A stretch of 64,000 nt of DNA from Paenibacillus barengoltzii NBRC 101215 (GTDB lineage Bacteria > Bacillota > Bacilli > Paenibacillales > Paenibacillaceae): NCBI RefSeq assembly GCF_004000745.1, contig NZ_BILV01000020.1, forward strand, positions 1-64,000, written 5' to 3'. Positions 38,593 through 47,502 of this stretch are shown here, in pieces. A program made the translations under genes and the position numbers. Positions within the stretch are counted from its first letter, which is position 1; every line of letters starts with the position of its first letter. The notes beneath the pieces are model-generated. The model was not told the origin of the DNA, did not search any database, and saw only the letters and a list, made by a program, of their open reading frames with translations.

Positions 38593-39912
38593 TTAGAACC
38601 CCAATTCTTCGCTTGGTTGCAGGGAATAAATATGTTGGTGGCCTTCCTCTAACAGTAATCTGCATACTTCGTCCGTTTTCACTTTGGAAGTATGTACAAG
38701 TAATGTCTTTAAAGCAGGAACTTCTGCAAGCATCCTTCTTACATCCCCCAGCCCTTGATGTACCTTGTAACGGATATGATGAACGCGGCAATCCGGTTTA
38801 TTTATACCCCCCACCAGTATATTGTGAGCAAACGTATGACGCGCAGCATGTCCTGTAATCACGACCGCATGCTTGGGATCCCCGGCTACTTGATCGAAGT
38901 ACCAGCGAGCTCTTGGGGATTCCATCATACCGTCACTGGTGAAAATGACACATGGCCCCTTCTGACCTAAGGCTTGAAGACGTTCCTCATTATTCTTCGG
39001 TAAAATGATTCTATGTCGGCTGTTATCCAGCGCCTGTCGAATTCGTTCGCTCATTCCAACCTTAAGCCATTCCGGCTGTTCCAGCAGCCGCTGCAGACCA
39101 GCCCATATTTTCTCTTCAACAATGATGTTATAGGATTCGAACTGCTCGCAGGTCCAAATCAGCATATCCTGGCCTCTTCCGTAAGCCGGCACAGGTAACA
39201 ACAGATGCCCGCCTAGTTCCAGTGTCTTTTGAGCAACCTTGGTAAGGTGAAACAGTTTGTCTTCTTGAGATTCTTGATCATTGCCATAGGCATTATCTAC
39301 AATGGCTAAATCGGCAGGTTCCTCCGGCCCCAAGCCAGCTCCCCTCTCGTTTTCCTTAGGCGAGTCAACAGCCAGCAGCAACGACTCCGAGCTATAGTCA
39401 CCCGAGAAATAGATTTGGTGATCCTCCACCTCGAGCCGCAGCCAAATGGAACCAGCCAAATGGCCGCTCCTCCCCCACTTCACCCGGACAGAAGCTGGAT
39501 GCATGCCCAAATCTGCCCATTGCATGGCGGGAGCCAGATCCTCAAGATAGCGGAAATGCAGTGCTTCAATATGCTCTTCCGTATATGGGAGCTTGGCGCC
39601 TCTGCCATTCACATAACTGCGCCAGTTGGCGAAATAGCTGCTTAATTGATCAACGGTTGGCCTGGTCGTCCAGATCGGACCTTTATAGCCGTGCTTATAT
39701 AGTAACGGAAGTGCCATCGAATGATCCTCATGAGCGTGCGACAGAAAAACCGCCGTTAGTTGAGGAATGACCTCAGGATCGAGCAGCGGATACTGGCCTT
39801 CGTCTTCTTTTTTTACGCCGCAGTCCAATAATATCCGATGATGGTCGCCGACAAGTAAATAACAGGAGCGGCCATGTTCTCCGGCCCCTCCCCATATATG
39901 AAGTTTCATCAT
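38593..39912 (-). CDS. MBL-fold beta-CASP-type metallohydrolase (RNA-processing-like)
   Basis: The N-terminal metallo-beta-lactamase domain has IWGGAGEHGRSCYLLVGDHHRILLDCG and the metal-binding HAHEDH. A beta-CASP insertion follows, with LLLPVPAYGRGQDMLI and CVIFTSDGMMESPRARWYF. The end resembles the RNA-specificity region (VHHIRYKVHQGLGDVRRMLAEVPALKTLLVHT), where the last His is a metal ligand. The composite matches bacterial relatives of CPSF73/RNase J-like nucleases, but no substrate is known. The ATG overlaps the stop of the upstream ABC permease by four bases, so they are translated together, which is unusual company. An in-frame GTG four codons upstream is an alternative start. Confidence 0.85.
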   Translation of the reverse strand: MMKLHIWGGAGEHGRSCYLLVGDHHRILLDCGVKKEDEGQYPLLDPEVIPQLTAVFLSHAHEDHSMALPLLYKHGYKGPIWTTRPTVDQLSSYFANWRSYVNGRGAKLPYTEEHIEALHFRYLEDLAPAMQWADLGMHPASVRVKWGRSGHLAGSIWLRLEVEDHQIYFSGDYSSESLLLAVDSPKENERGAGLGPEEPADLAIVDNAYGNDQESQEDKLFHLTKVAQKTLELGGHLLLPVPAYGRGQDMLIWTCEQFESYNIIVEEKIWAGLQRLLEQPEWLKVGMSERIRQALDNSRHRIILPKNNEERLQALGQKGPCVIFTSDGMMESPRARWYFDQVAGDPKHAVVITGHAARHTFAHNILVGGINKPDCRVHHIRYKVHQGLGDVRRMLAEVPALKTLLVHTSKVKTDEVCRLLLEEGHQHIYSLQPSEELGF

Positions 39913-41588
39913 TTTGCATTCCACTTTCTTCTGGAGCCCAAGCTCTCGATAATTAATAACATCAAGGTGGTAAAACCAACCGAAACGACGGCCATCGCCA
40001 TCCCTAACGAAACCTGCCCCTGCTCAAATTGAGCAAAAATGTAGGTGGCCGAGGTCTGAACTGAAGGTGGAAGGATTAATAGTGAGCCCACCAGTTCCCG
40101 CGAAGCAATCGTAAAGGTCATCATCCAGCCGGAAATCATCCCGGGTACAATCAAAGGCAGCATGATTCTTCTAAAAATATAAAGGGCGCGTCCACCAAAT
40201 ACTTGCCCAGCCTGAAATAAGGAACTGTCTATCTGGCCTGCAGCGCTTTTTACATATTGAACGGTATAAGGAACAAATAAAATAACATACGTTAAAATGA
40301 CCATGCCATAGGTGTTATAGAGGTGAATGGGCATCCAAGGTGAGTTCCATAACAGGATGAGGCCAACCACCATCACGATGCCAGGCACGGTATTCGGCAG
40401 CAGACTTAACAAGTCAACCGACCGCTGTCCAATAGTACGTGAGCGTTGAATCACCAGTGCAAACCAGGTGCCCAGCACCACAGCAACCGTAGAAGCGACG
40501 AAAGACAACCAGATGCTGGACATCAGTGCCTTCATACTCGGTGTTCCCCAGGTGAGCAGCTGTTTATAGTAATCGAACGTCCAGTTGTTCCAAGCCAGGC
40601 CCACACCGCGAAGTTTCATCATTGAGGCCGCCAGGATCGAGAAATAAGGAACCCCGATTGAGAAAACAAGCAGAAGTCCCACAAAAATAGCGCTAATCCA
40701 AACTGGCCAGCCGCTCTCCCTCAGTGCGCCGCGGCGGCTGCCTTTCCCACCTACCATGCTGTAAGTAAAGCGGCGGCTCAGTATGGATTGGACATACCAC
40801 ATCAGCAGACAGGCCGTCAGCAGCAACGATGCCAGGGTTGTAGCTTTGCCGAAATCAATCGGCCAGCTGGAGATATATTTATGGATTTCCGAGGTCATGA
40901 CCTCATATCCGATTCTTTTGCCAAAAGTAGCTGGTGTGCCGAACTCCGCGATAGTTTTAACAAAGATCAGCATGGCGCCCATGCCGTATGCAGACAGAAG
41001 CAGCGGTGCCACGATCCGGCGGAAACGATACAAAAACGGGGCTCCCATCACAGCCGCCGCTTCTTCCATACTCCCTCCAATTCGCTCAAGCGCGCCGCGC
41101 AGCAGCAAATACAGAAAAGGATAAAGATGCAGGCTCATAATCAATACCATGCCGCCAAAGGTGAAGAAGTAAGGCGTAATTCGGGATAGAGACGGGATCA
41201 GCTGCTCCAGGTATCCGTTCTTCTGCATAAATAGAATCCAACCCATGGATCCGATGTAAGGCGGCGTCATAAAAGGAATGAGCAGTACAATGTCCAACCA
41301 CTTCCAGCGGCCGATCCTTGTAGCAGTCATTATCCAAGCCAGGGGCAAAGCCAATACCGTAGTACCAGCTATGACACAGATCCCAAGCCAAATGGAGCTA
41401 AACATTACACCGGTCAGTCCGGACTTCGCCAGCGTACGGAAAGGAGCTGACCACTGCAGCTCCCCGTTTCGATACACCGTTTGAATGAAGATTTCAATCA
41501 GTGGAACAACAATCATGACGGTAAGAACCAACAGGGCCAATCCGATAAACCAGACCCTAGCGGATTTGAGTGACAAGTACTTCATCAT
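39909..41588 (-). CDS. ABC transporter permease, iron(III)/phosphonate/thiamine type
   Basis: This is a 559-residue fused permease with two sets of six membrane segments, a layout found in ferric-iron, thiamine and 2-aminoethylphosphonate transporters. The two EAA loops are AAVMGAPFLYRFRRIVAPLLLSA (about 176-198) and AGQVFGGRALYIFRRIMLPLIVPG (about 463-486). Alternating hydrophobic stretches fill the rest. It starts one base after the binding-protein stop and overlaps the hydrolase start. The substrate is not readable from the permease alone. Confidence 0.93.
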   Translation of the reverse strand: MMKYLSLKSARVWFIGLALLVLTVMIVVPLIEIFIQTVYRNGELQWSAPFRTLAKSGLTGVMFSSIWLGICVIAGTTVLALPLAWIMTATRIGRWKWLDIVLLIPFMTPPYIGSMGWILFMQKNGYLEQLIPSLSRITPYFFTFGGMVLIMSLHLYPFLYLLLRGALERIGGSMEEAAAVMGAPFLYRFRRIVAPLLLSAYGMGAMLIFVKTIAEFGTPATFGKRIGYEVMTSEIHKYISSWPIDFGKATTLASLLLTACLLMWYVQSILSRRFTYSMVGGKGSRRGALRESGWPVWISAIFVGLLLVFSIGVPYFSILAASMMKLRGVGLAWNNWTFDYYKQLLTWGTPSMKALMSSIWLSFVASTVAVVLGTWFALVIQRSRTIGQRSVDLLSLLPNTVPGIVMVVGLILLWNSPWMPIHLYNTYGMVILTYVILFVPYTVQYVKSAAGQIDSSLFQAGQVFGGRALYIFRRIMLPLIVPGMISGWMMTFTIASRELVGSLLILPPSVQTSATYIFAQFEQGQVSLGMAMAVVSVGFTTLMLLIIESLGSRRKWNAK

Positions 41589-41589
41589 T

Positions 41590-42720
41590 TTATTTGAACA
41601 GCTGTGTAAATTTTTCAGTGATGTCTGCGCCGTTCTCGTTCATCCAATTCCAGTCCACTTGATACTGTCCAATTTCATCCAGATTGGCCCGGTTTTCCGC
41701 TTTGATATCCGTACGTCCCGGCAGAAGGGCTGCATCGGAAACCATTTTTTGAGCTTCATCCGACAACAGGTAATCAATAAATGCTTTGGCATTGGCTTCA
41801 TGCTGAGTTGATTTCAGAATGAGTGCAGGACGCGGGCTGATAACGGTCCCTTCCTTCGGATACACGATGTCAACCGGTTCGCCTTTTGCTTTCGCCTTGT
41901 AGGTCATGTAGTCAACCGCAGCAGCTACGATGCCTTTAGCCCCCGTAATAACCGGATCCAATGCTTCCTGGTTAGCTCCGGCCATAGCGACGCCATTCTT
42001 CTTGTAGTCCTCGAACAAGGACCAACCGCTGTCTCCTTTAACACTCAGGTAACCGGTCATAAAGTCGAGCGCAGAACCGGACAACGACGGATCAGGGATG
42101 TTTACTTGGTCTTTGAATTCAGGTTTGGCTAGATCTTCCCATGATGTTGGCGGGGTCTTCACCAGATTGGTGTTATAAGCGATGCCCAGCGCTGATGCAC
42201 TTGTGCTAAAGTAATTGCCTTCAGCGTCGGACCAATCCGGATTCAGCTTATCAGCATTTACGGCTTCCGGATAAGGGAGCGTTAATCCTTCCTGCTTCAA
42301 GCCTTGTGCAGATGGAAGAGAAGCCAAGATCACAACATCCGCCACCGGGTTAGACTTCTCAGCCTCCAGCCGGGCTAAAATTTTACCGGTCGTGCCTTGG
42401 AATACCTCAACCTTTACTCCGGTTTTCGATTGATAACCTTCAATCAGTTTTGTTGCCAAACCTTCCGGCCCTGCTGTGTACACCGTCAGTTTCTTATCTG
42501 CTGAATCGGAAGTACTGTTGCTTTCATTAGAGGCCGGTGCAGAAGCAACCGTTGATGCGGTATTGGTCGAAGCAGAATTGCCATTGTTCGAACTAGCTGC
42601 TCCCCCTGAAGTTGTGTTACTGCCGCAGCCCGTCAAGGCTAAGCCGAAAGTGAGCATTAGAGCAAGCGCGCTGCCTGTCCCCCATTTACCCTTTTTCTTG
42701 TTAGGAATGTGATTCGCCAT
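41590..42720 (-). CDS. ABC transporter substrate-binding lipoprotein, iron/2-aminoethylphosphonate class
   Basis: The signal peptide ends in the lipobox LTGC (Cys about 32), followed by an Asn/Ser-rich spacer (about 33-70). The type-II periplasmic-binding fold has LTVYTAGPEGLATKLIEGYQSKTGVKVEVFQGTTGKILARLEAE, which resembles the Fe(III)- and phosphonate-binding clade, and PSLSGSALDFMTGYL. The pairs of tyrosines used by many FbpA-type proteins to bind iron are not obvious to me. Sulfate, phosphonate or thiamine are therefore as possible as iron. AGGGGGA precedes the ATG. Confidence 0.9.
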   Translation of the reverse strand: MANHIPNKKKGKWGTGSALALMLTFGLALTGCGSNTTSGGAASSNNGNSASTNTASTVASAPASNESNSTSDSADKKLTVYTAGPEGLATKLIEGYQSKTGVKVEVFQGTTGKILARLEAEKSNPVADVVILASLPSAQGLKQEGLTLPYPEAVNADKLNPDWSDAEGNYFSTSASALGIAYNTNLVKTPPTSWEDLAKPEFKDQVNIPDPSLSGSALDFMTGYLSVKGDSGWSLFEDYKKNGVAMAGANQEALDPVITGAKGIVAAAVDYMTYKAKAKGEPVDIVYPKEGTVISPRPALILKSTQHEANAKAFIDYLLSDEAQKMVSDAALLPGRTDIKAENRANLDEIGQYQVDWNWMNENGADITEKFTQLFK

Positions 42721-42754
42721 GTTTCTTTTCCCCCTTGATTTATACTGTTATCCC

Positions 42755-43885
42755 TTATTTCCCAGCGATAGCTGGGCTTTTGCCGTAGCCTATCCCTACG
42801 ACTTTTGCGGCGCTATTCAAACTGCCGACTTTGATATTCCCACTACCTTGGTTAGCCTGATCAATCTCCAAGAAACTTGTAACCCGGCCCTTTGGCAGGT
42901 ATACATTTAAACGGCTTCCTACCGGAATTCGGCTGTGATGATAAGCCGTCCAAACCTCCTGTCCCTCAGCTTGAATGTGCATCTCATACCGATCCCCCAT
43001 GTAACTAACCTGCAGGACCTCCACCTCATAAGACTGGCGGCTCCCTTCTCGATCCTGCTCCCAAAAGAGGTGCTCCGGTCTGAACATTGCAGTTGCAGCA
43101 GACTGAGTTCCGGATGCCAGCTCCAAATGCGAGCCTGGTTGGCTAGAATGCCTTAACCAGTTGGATTTGCCGATAAATCGGGCCACAAACGGATCTGCTG
43201 GCTTTCCGTACACCTCCTCCGGTGAACCGGTCTGCAAAATGCGTCCTGCATTCATCACCACAACCTCGTCGGACATCGACATGGCTTCAATCTGATCGTG
43301 TGTGACATAAAGGGCTGTCAGGCCCAAGTCTCTAACGAGCGCCATCATTTCAACACGCATCTCTTCACGAAGTACGGCATCCAGCGCGCTCAGCGGTTCG
43401 TCGAACAAGACAAGACGGGGACGCACGGCCACCGCCCGGGCAAAAGCGACCCGTTGCTGCTGTCCGCCAGACAACTGATGTGGGTACCGCTGTTCCATGC
43501 CGCCCAACTTAACCTTCTCCAATGCTTCCAATACCGTTTTGCGAAGTCCATTCGTCTGCCGACTTGTCCGCAGACCAAAGGCTACATTTTCAAACACCGT
43601 CATGTGCGGCCATAAGGCAAAATCCTGAAAAACCATACCGAATCCGCGTTTATGCGGCGGTGTCACCTTGCTTCCCGGTCCGTCATACAAAACTTCATCA
43701 CCAAAAGAGATCAAGCCCTGATCCGGGGTTTCTAATCCAGCGATCATTCGTAGCAGCGTTGTTTTCCCACAACCCGAAGGACCAAGCAAAGTAGTAAACC
43801 GGCCTTGCCTAACCTTCAAATCAGTGGGGTATAAAGCAGTTGTAGAGCCAAAACGCTTTTCCAACCCTTTAATATATAAATCCAT
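42755..43885 (-). CDS. ABC transporter ATP-binding protein with TOBE-type tail
   Basis: Walker A GPSGCGKTTLLRMIAG, Q loop VFQDFALWPHMTVFENVAFGL, signature LSGGQQQRVAFARAVAV, Walker B LVLFDEPLSALD and the H loop VTHDQIEAM are intact. The C-terminal third is a TOBE-like domain with FRPEHLFW and VEVLQVSYMGDRYEMHIQ, as in PotA/FbpC-type ATPases. It is the first gene of the operon (ATPase, binding protein, permease, hydrolase) and is divergent from the LysR gene. GGAAGGG precedes the ATG by seven bases. Confidence 0.93.
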   Translation of the reverse strand: MDLYIKGLEKRFGSTTALYPTDLKVRQGRFTTLLGPSGCGKTTLLRMIAGLETPDQGLISFGDEVLYDGPGSKVTPPHKRGFGMVFQDFALWPHMTVFENVAFGLRTSRQTNGLRKTVLEALEKVKLGGMEQRYPHQLSGGQQQRVAFARAVAVRPRLVLFDEPLSALDAVLREEMRVEMMALVRDLGLTALYVTHDQIEAMSMSDEVVVMNAGRILQTGSPEEVYGKPADPFVARFIGKSNWLRHSSQPGSHLELASGTQSAATAMFRPEHLFWEQDREGSRQSYEVEVLQVSYMGDRYEMHIQAEGQEVWTAYHHSRIPVGSRLNVYLPKGRVTSFLEIDQANQGSGNIKVGSLNSAAKVVGIGYGKSPAIAGK

Positions 43886-44079
43886 TAGGTTCCCTTCCTT
43901 GCCCAGTTAACTGGTAAACGGCGCCATGCCGCTTACATTCCTTAGTTTACCTACCGATTTCAATACCTGTGTTATAGCAATGTAAATGCAAAATTAATTT
44001 TTTCAATGATTTGTTTTAACATTCATAGATTAAATATATAGACATGGGCCCGTACAAAAGGAAGGGATTGTGAGGTTAA
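43886..44079. promoter_or_regulatory. Divergent regulatory region of the ABC operon and LysR gene
   Basis: This AT-rich gap of 194 bp separates the divergent genes and must hold both promoters and any LysR boxes. LysR sites have the loose form T-N11-A inside a dyad. Several such T-N11-A pairs exist but none stands out, so I do not place one. Confidence 0.4.
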
Positions 44080-44994
44080 ATGGAGATCATGAATCTAAAT
44101 CTGCTCAAGCTGCGAATCGTCGAACTGCTTGAGAAATACAACAAGATTACAACCGTGGCTGAGATCTTAGACCTTAAACAACCAACGGTTACTTTTCACA
44201 TGAAAAATATGGAGAGGGATTTCGGTGTAAAGCTGTTTGATACTCGTATGGGGAAAATCATTTTGACAGACGCGGGTTATGCCCTGCTCCATTACGCTAT
44301 TAAAATCGGGGCCTTGGCTTCCGAAGCGCAGCGAGCTGTTATCGAGTTTGATGCCCTAAGAAAGGGCCATCTCCAGATCGGGGCCAGCTACGTGCCGGCC
44401 ACTTATCTTCTGCCCGTAATGATTCATCGTTTCTCCAATGAATATCCTGGTATACACATCTCCTTGTCCGTCAAACCAGCGCCGGTGATCCGGGAAATGC
44501 TTGAGAAACACCAAATTGACTTAGGTATTATTTCAACGGAACCTTTTATATCGGCGGAACTGCAAACGGAAGCCATCTGCGAAGACGACTTGGTGCTGAT
44601 CTTATCGCCAGATCATGTTCTGGCCGCACAGCCTGAACCCACTGCGGATCAAATTGCTTCTTCCCCCTTTATTTTGCACGGTATGGAGTCCAGCACCCGC
44701 CGCTTTGCGGAAAAATGGCTTGAAAGCAACCGCCTGCGTCTTCCCTTCTCACTGGAGCTTGATTCTCTGGAAGCCATTAAACAAGCGGTGATGCTTGGCA
44801 AGTATGTTTCTTTCGTTTCTCGAATGTCAGTTGAGGATGAGGTACAACGCGGACTACTGCAAATGAGAAAGATACCCGACAATGAGGCCAAACGTTACGT
44901 CTATATGGCTACTAACCGAAACCGCCATCCTTCTGCACTGCTGCGCAAGTTTACCGCCCATCTGTCTCAATGCCTAAATCCTGACCAGCAATAA
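44080..44994 (+). CDS. LysR-family transcriptional regulator
   Basis: The N-terminal winged helix has NKITTVAEILDLKQPTVTFHMKNMERDFGVKLFDTRMGKIILTDAGYALL (about 24-73), a typical LysR reading head. A linker helix and a type-II effector domain (about 95-295) follow, with GHLQIGASYVPATYLLPVMIHRFSNEYPGIHISL. The overall impression is of the CysL/CbbR branch. It is divergent from the ABC operon, so it probably controls that operon in response to its substrate. GAGG lies five bases before the chosen ATG, and another ATG follows three codons later. Confidence 0.92.
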   Translation: MEIMNLNLLKLRIVELLEKYNKITTVAEILDLKQPTVTFHMKNMERDFGVKLFDTRMGKIILTDAGYALLHYAIKIGALASEAQRAVIEFDALRKGHLQIGASYVPATYLLPVMIHRFSNEYPGIHISLSVKPAPVIREMLEKHQIDLGIISTEPFISAELQTEAICEDDLVLILSPDHVLAAQPEPTADQIASSPFILHGMESSTRRFAEKWLESNRLRLPFSLELDSLEAIKQAVMLGKYVSFVSRMSVEDEVQRGLLQMRKIPDNEAKRYVYMATNRNRHPSALLRKFTAHLSQCLNPDQQ

Positions 44995-45009
44995 ATCTTG
45001 GATGCCCTA

Positions 45010-45031
45010 AAGAAAATGTTTCTTTTTTTTA
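45010..45031 (+). terminator. Weak terminator after the LysR gene
   Basis: A small AT stem AAAGAAA/TTTCTTT with a three-base loop runs into five more Ts, starting about 15 bases after the LysR stop. The stem is weak, so it may only partly stop transcription. Confidence 0.45.
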
Positions 45032-45049
45032 CCAGAACATAAAACAGCT

Positions 45050-45079
45050 TTGACATCATCCTTATACAACCTCTTTAAA
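45050..45079 (+). promoter_or_regulatory. Promoter of the CYTH-like protein gene
   Basis: TTGACA (45050-45055), 18 bases, TTTAAA (45074-45079). The -10 is the left arm of an inverted repeat TTTAAAGTG/CACTTTAAA (45074-45082 and 45100-45108) that spans the start of the leader and could be an operator or a message hairpin. Confidence 0.6.
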
Positions 45080-45123
45080 GTGAAGTCTGTAGGCATTCCC
45101 CACTTTAAAAAGGAGTGAAAATC

Positions 45124-45984
45124 ATGAATATCAAAGCTAAGATTGTCAAATCTATGACTGCTACCGCATTAACTGCGGCTGTTCTGCTGACAGGCTGGCA
45201 AACCGCAACGGATGTCCAGGCAGCTTCCAACGCTGTCCCTTCTTACGAAGTAAAATTCCTGCTGGATGCCGGGAAAGTGCTAAACGCCGACGGCTCTCTG
45301 CAAAGCTCCGTAACCAGCGAATTTCACATCACAAGTCCTGCTGATCAACAGCTCGTGGAGTATTTTGACACCCATGCGCAGGATTTGAACGGCTCAGGCT
45401 GGAATGTCAGATTCCGCAAGAAGGAAGACAAGAAGAAATACGAACTGACCTATAAGAAAAGATTCACCGTAACAAACGGGGACATCAACGCCGCACTTAC
45501 CGCAGCGAATCAAGCCGGCTTTGATTCCTCTGATGATAACTATGAGGCTGAAGTAGACTGGGGCTACAGCAAGCAGACGCTGAGCTTCTCAAATGATAAA
45601 GAAGAATCTGCATCCAAGGGACTTACCATCCCGTCAGAGAGCAAAGTATTGAACATGCTGGTAGACAACATTCCGGGTAAGCTTAAAAATACTAATGGGT
45701 CCGGCTGGGGGAAAGACATGCTAAAAAGCTCCCGCGCCCATGGCCCAGTAATCGTCAGTAAATATGAAGGTGAATTTAACGGTCTTGAAACGAATATCGA
45801 AGTCATGCCAATTCGAACCGAAGACGGTACAGGTATGGAGAATTTGATCGAGATCTCCTTTAAGACGGACAGCTACGGCGAAGCTGCATTAAATCGAACC
45901 AAGCTGATGAACACGCTGGAAGCGAAAGGTTGGCTCGTTCATGCCGATTCCCTTAAAACCAACCTGATTCTGAACCGGTACTAA
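45124..45984 (+). CDS. Secreted protein with CYTH / triphosphate-tunnel-like features
   Basis: A signal peptide (about 1-34, ending VQAAS) suggests export. The mature part resembles the CYTH superfamily of triphosphate tunnel enzymes. An opening EVKF (42-45) is followed by VRFRKK (95-100) and ELTYKKR (107-113), the spaced basic residues that line the tunnel, and further acidic/basic strands occur (EAEVDW 141-146, then NLIEISFK near the C terminus). Those enzymes hydrolyse polyphosphate or nucleoside triphosphates or bind them. An exported member would be unusual. Start: ATG at 45124 after AAGGAG; a GTG three codons earlier is too close to it. The identification is by pattern only and should be treated as a guess. 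Confidence 0.7.
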   Translation: MNIKAKIVKSMTATALTAAVLLTGWQTATDVQAASNAVPSYEVKFLLDAGKVLNADGSLQSSVTSEFHITSPADQQLVEYFDTHAQDLNGSGWNVRFRKKEDKKKYELTYKKRFTVTNGDINAALTAANQAGFDSSDDNYEAEVDWGYSKQTLSFSNDKEESASKGLTIPSESKVLNMLVDNIPGKLKNTNGSGWGKDMLKSSRAHGPVIVSKYEGEFNGLETNIEVMPIRTEDGTGMENLIEISFKTDSYGEAALNRTKLMNTLEAKGWLVHADSLKTNLILNRY

Positions 45985-46028
45985 GCTTTCATGTCACAAA
46001 GTCCTATGGGACAATCCATTCTTAGAAA

Positions 46029-46067
46029 ACAAAAAAGGCCCTCTACGTTCATCACGTAGAAGGCCTT
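46029..46067 (-). terminator. Terminator downstream of tRNA-Ser
   Basis: The stem AAGGCC..CTACG/CGTAG..GGCCTT is followed by six Ts on the minus strand, about 25 bases beyond the tRNA. It could also end the rightward CYTH-like gene message, but the T run lies on the minus strand. Confidence 0.75.
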
Positions 46068-46091
46068 ATCATCATCTGTTGAGTTATTAAA

Positions 46092-46182
46092 TGGCGGAGA
46101 GGGTGGGATTCGAACCCACGCACGCCTTGCGACGCCTAGTTGATTTCGAGTCAACCCCCTTGGGCCTCTTGGGTACCTCTCC
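46092..46182 (-). tRNA. tRNA-Ser (anticodon CGA)
   Basis: The minus strand reads GGAGAGG at the 5' end and pairs with CCTCTCC before an encoded GCCA. The anticodon stem GTTGA/TCAAC encloses the loop CTCGAAA with anticodon CGA, decoding UCG. A long variable arm of the serine type and the T loop GGTTCGAATCC are present. Total length is 91 bases with the encoded CCA. Confidence 0.95.
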
Positions 46183-46252
46183 ACAGCAAGAATGATTGTA
46201 CCATGAATTCATCCGAAATGCAATAGAGAGGATCCTTCATCTCATAAATTAC

Positions 46253-46495
46253 TTATTCCCCAGAAGGTAATTGCTCATCCGACGCCATATTATCGGGTGT
46301 TGGAGCAGCGGACCGAAGCACCTTACGCATATTTTTCTCGAACTTGGCCCGAGGCACCAACACGCTGTGTTTGCAGCCAACGCATTTAATGCGGATATCC
46401 ATGCCCATCCGAATAATTTCCATTTCATTGCTCCCGCAAGGATGGTTTTTCTTCATCTGTACGATATCGCCTAATTGAAAGGATTTCCGCTCCAT
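46253..46495 (-). CDS. DUF951 protein (YyzM-like)
   Basis: This small basic protein of 80 residues belongs to the DUF951 family, common next to the origin in Firmicutes. The core is FQLGDIVQMKKNHPCGSNEMEIIRMGMDIRIKCVGCKHSVLVPRAKFEKN, with HPCG and CVGC that could bind a metal. After the core is a short, low-complexity tail. The ATG has GGGGGA eight bases upstream; a GTG one codon earlier is less likely. Function is unknown. It lies between mscS and tRNA-Ser. Confidence 0.9.
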   Translation of the reverse strand: MERKSFQLGDIVQMKKNHPCGSNEMEIIRMGMDIRIKCVGCKHSVLVPRAKFEKNMRKVLRSAAPTPDNMASDEQLPSGE

Positions 46496-46562
46496 CACAC
46501 ATTCCCCCGATCTATTCTTAAATTTTTAATTAAATCCCAATAAATTGAAGCGAACCTTAGAT

Positions 46563-47441
46563 CTATGCACGCCCTCGCTGGTTCTCCATCTCTTCTTGCT
46601 CCAGGGCTTCTTTGGCATACGCCTGAATCTGGCGCTCCACTTCCGATCGAATGGCTGGCGCACACTCCACCGCAATTCGAATAACATATTCGCTCGAAGT
46701 TAACGACTGAATGCCCAGTACATTCGGAACTTGAGGGATCTCCTCCTGCTCTCCTTTCAGGCGCTGCATAGCCCTTTTCAGCAGCTCTACGCTGTCCTCC
46801 AGCTTCCTGGAGTTGCTAAACGGCAAGTCAACCACCGCTAATGCGGTCCCCACGGAATAGTTCGTTACGTTCGTTATCATTCCGTTCGGGATGATGTGAA
46901 CCTCCCCCGTCCAGCTTACCAGCCGTGTGGAGCGCAGTCCAATCATCTCCACCGTTCCCTTCAGACTTCCGGTTTGAATGACGTCGCCGACAGCAAACTG
47001 ATCCTCCAGAATGATAAAAAAGCCGGTAATTACATCCTTCACCATGCTTTGAGCACCAAAACCAATCGCCAAGCCAAGAACTCCGGCACCCGCCAGCAGC
47101 GGTGCCAGATCAAACCCAATCTCCCCCAACACTAACATAACCATAATAAAATTGCTGGTGATGGTGGTGACATTCTTGAGTAGTTCGCCAACGGTAACTA
47201 ACCGTCGCGGGTTCATATGTAACCGGCTTTTCTCCCTCTTCTGCAACGATCGATCGATTATTCGAAATAAAATTCGAACAAACAATCGGGTAAGGACAAA
47301 AATTAAAATGATTTTAATCCCTGAAAAAAGCACATCCGTCCACATATCCATATCTGTAAACCAATTCCATAATTTATCCTTCCAAGTGGTCACCGTTTCG
47401 GCCGCATCCTGGATCACTTCCGATTCATTCGCCAGCAGCAT
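46563..47441 (-). CDS. Small-conductance mechanosensitive channel (MscS family)
   Basis: MscS-type channels open under membrane tension to release solutes after hypo-osmotic shock. Three membrane segments (near 40-60, 100-120 and 125-150) end in the pore helix LAPLLAGAGVLGLAIGFGAQSMVKDVITGFFIILEDQFAVGDVI, the family signature. The cytoplasmic beta and alpha/beta domains follow, and the tail is Gln/Glu rich. Start at 47441 has AGGA upstream; the frame is open to a TTG 19 codons earlier with no ribosome site. The length of 292 suits the YkuT/YfkC type. Confidence 0.92.
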   Translation of the reverse strand: MLLANESEVIQDAAETVTTWKDKLWNWFTDMDMWTDVLFSGIKIILIFVLTRLFVRILFRIIDRSLQKREKSRLHMNPRRLVTVGELLKNVTTITSNFIMVMLVLGEIGFDLAPLLAGAGVLGLAIGFGAQSMVKDVITGFFIILEDQFAVGDVIQTGSLKGTVEMIGLRSTRLVSWTGEVHIIPNGMITNVTNYSVGTALAVVDLPFSNSRKLEDSVELLKRAMQRLKGEQEEIPQVPNVLGIQSLTSSEYVIRIAVECAPAIRSEVERQIQAYAKEALEQEEMENQRGRA

Positions 47442-47502
47442 ATCTATCAATCCTTTGTGAGTTTCATCAATATATGAGATATGAGTCAAAAACTGCAATG
47501 CT

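Noticed and set aside
45981-46184. 67-residue frame over the tRNA-Ser
   Set aside because: It lies across a tRNA gene and terminator and is not coding.
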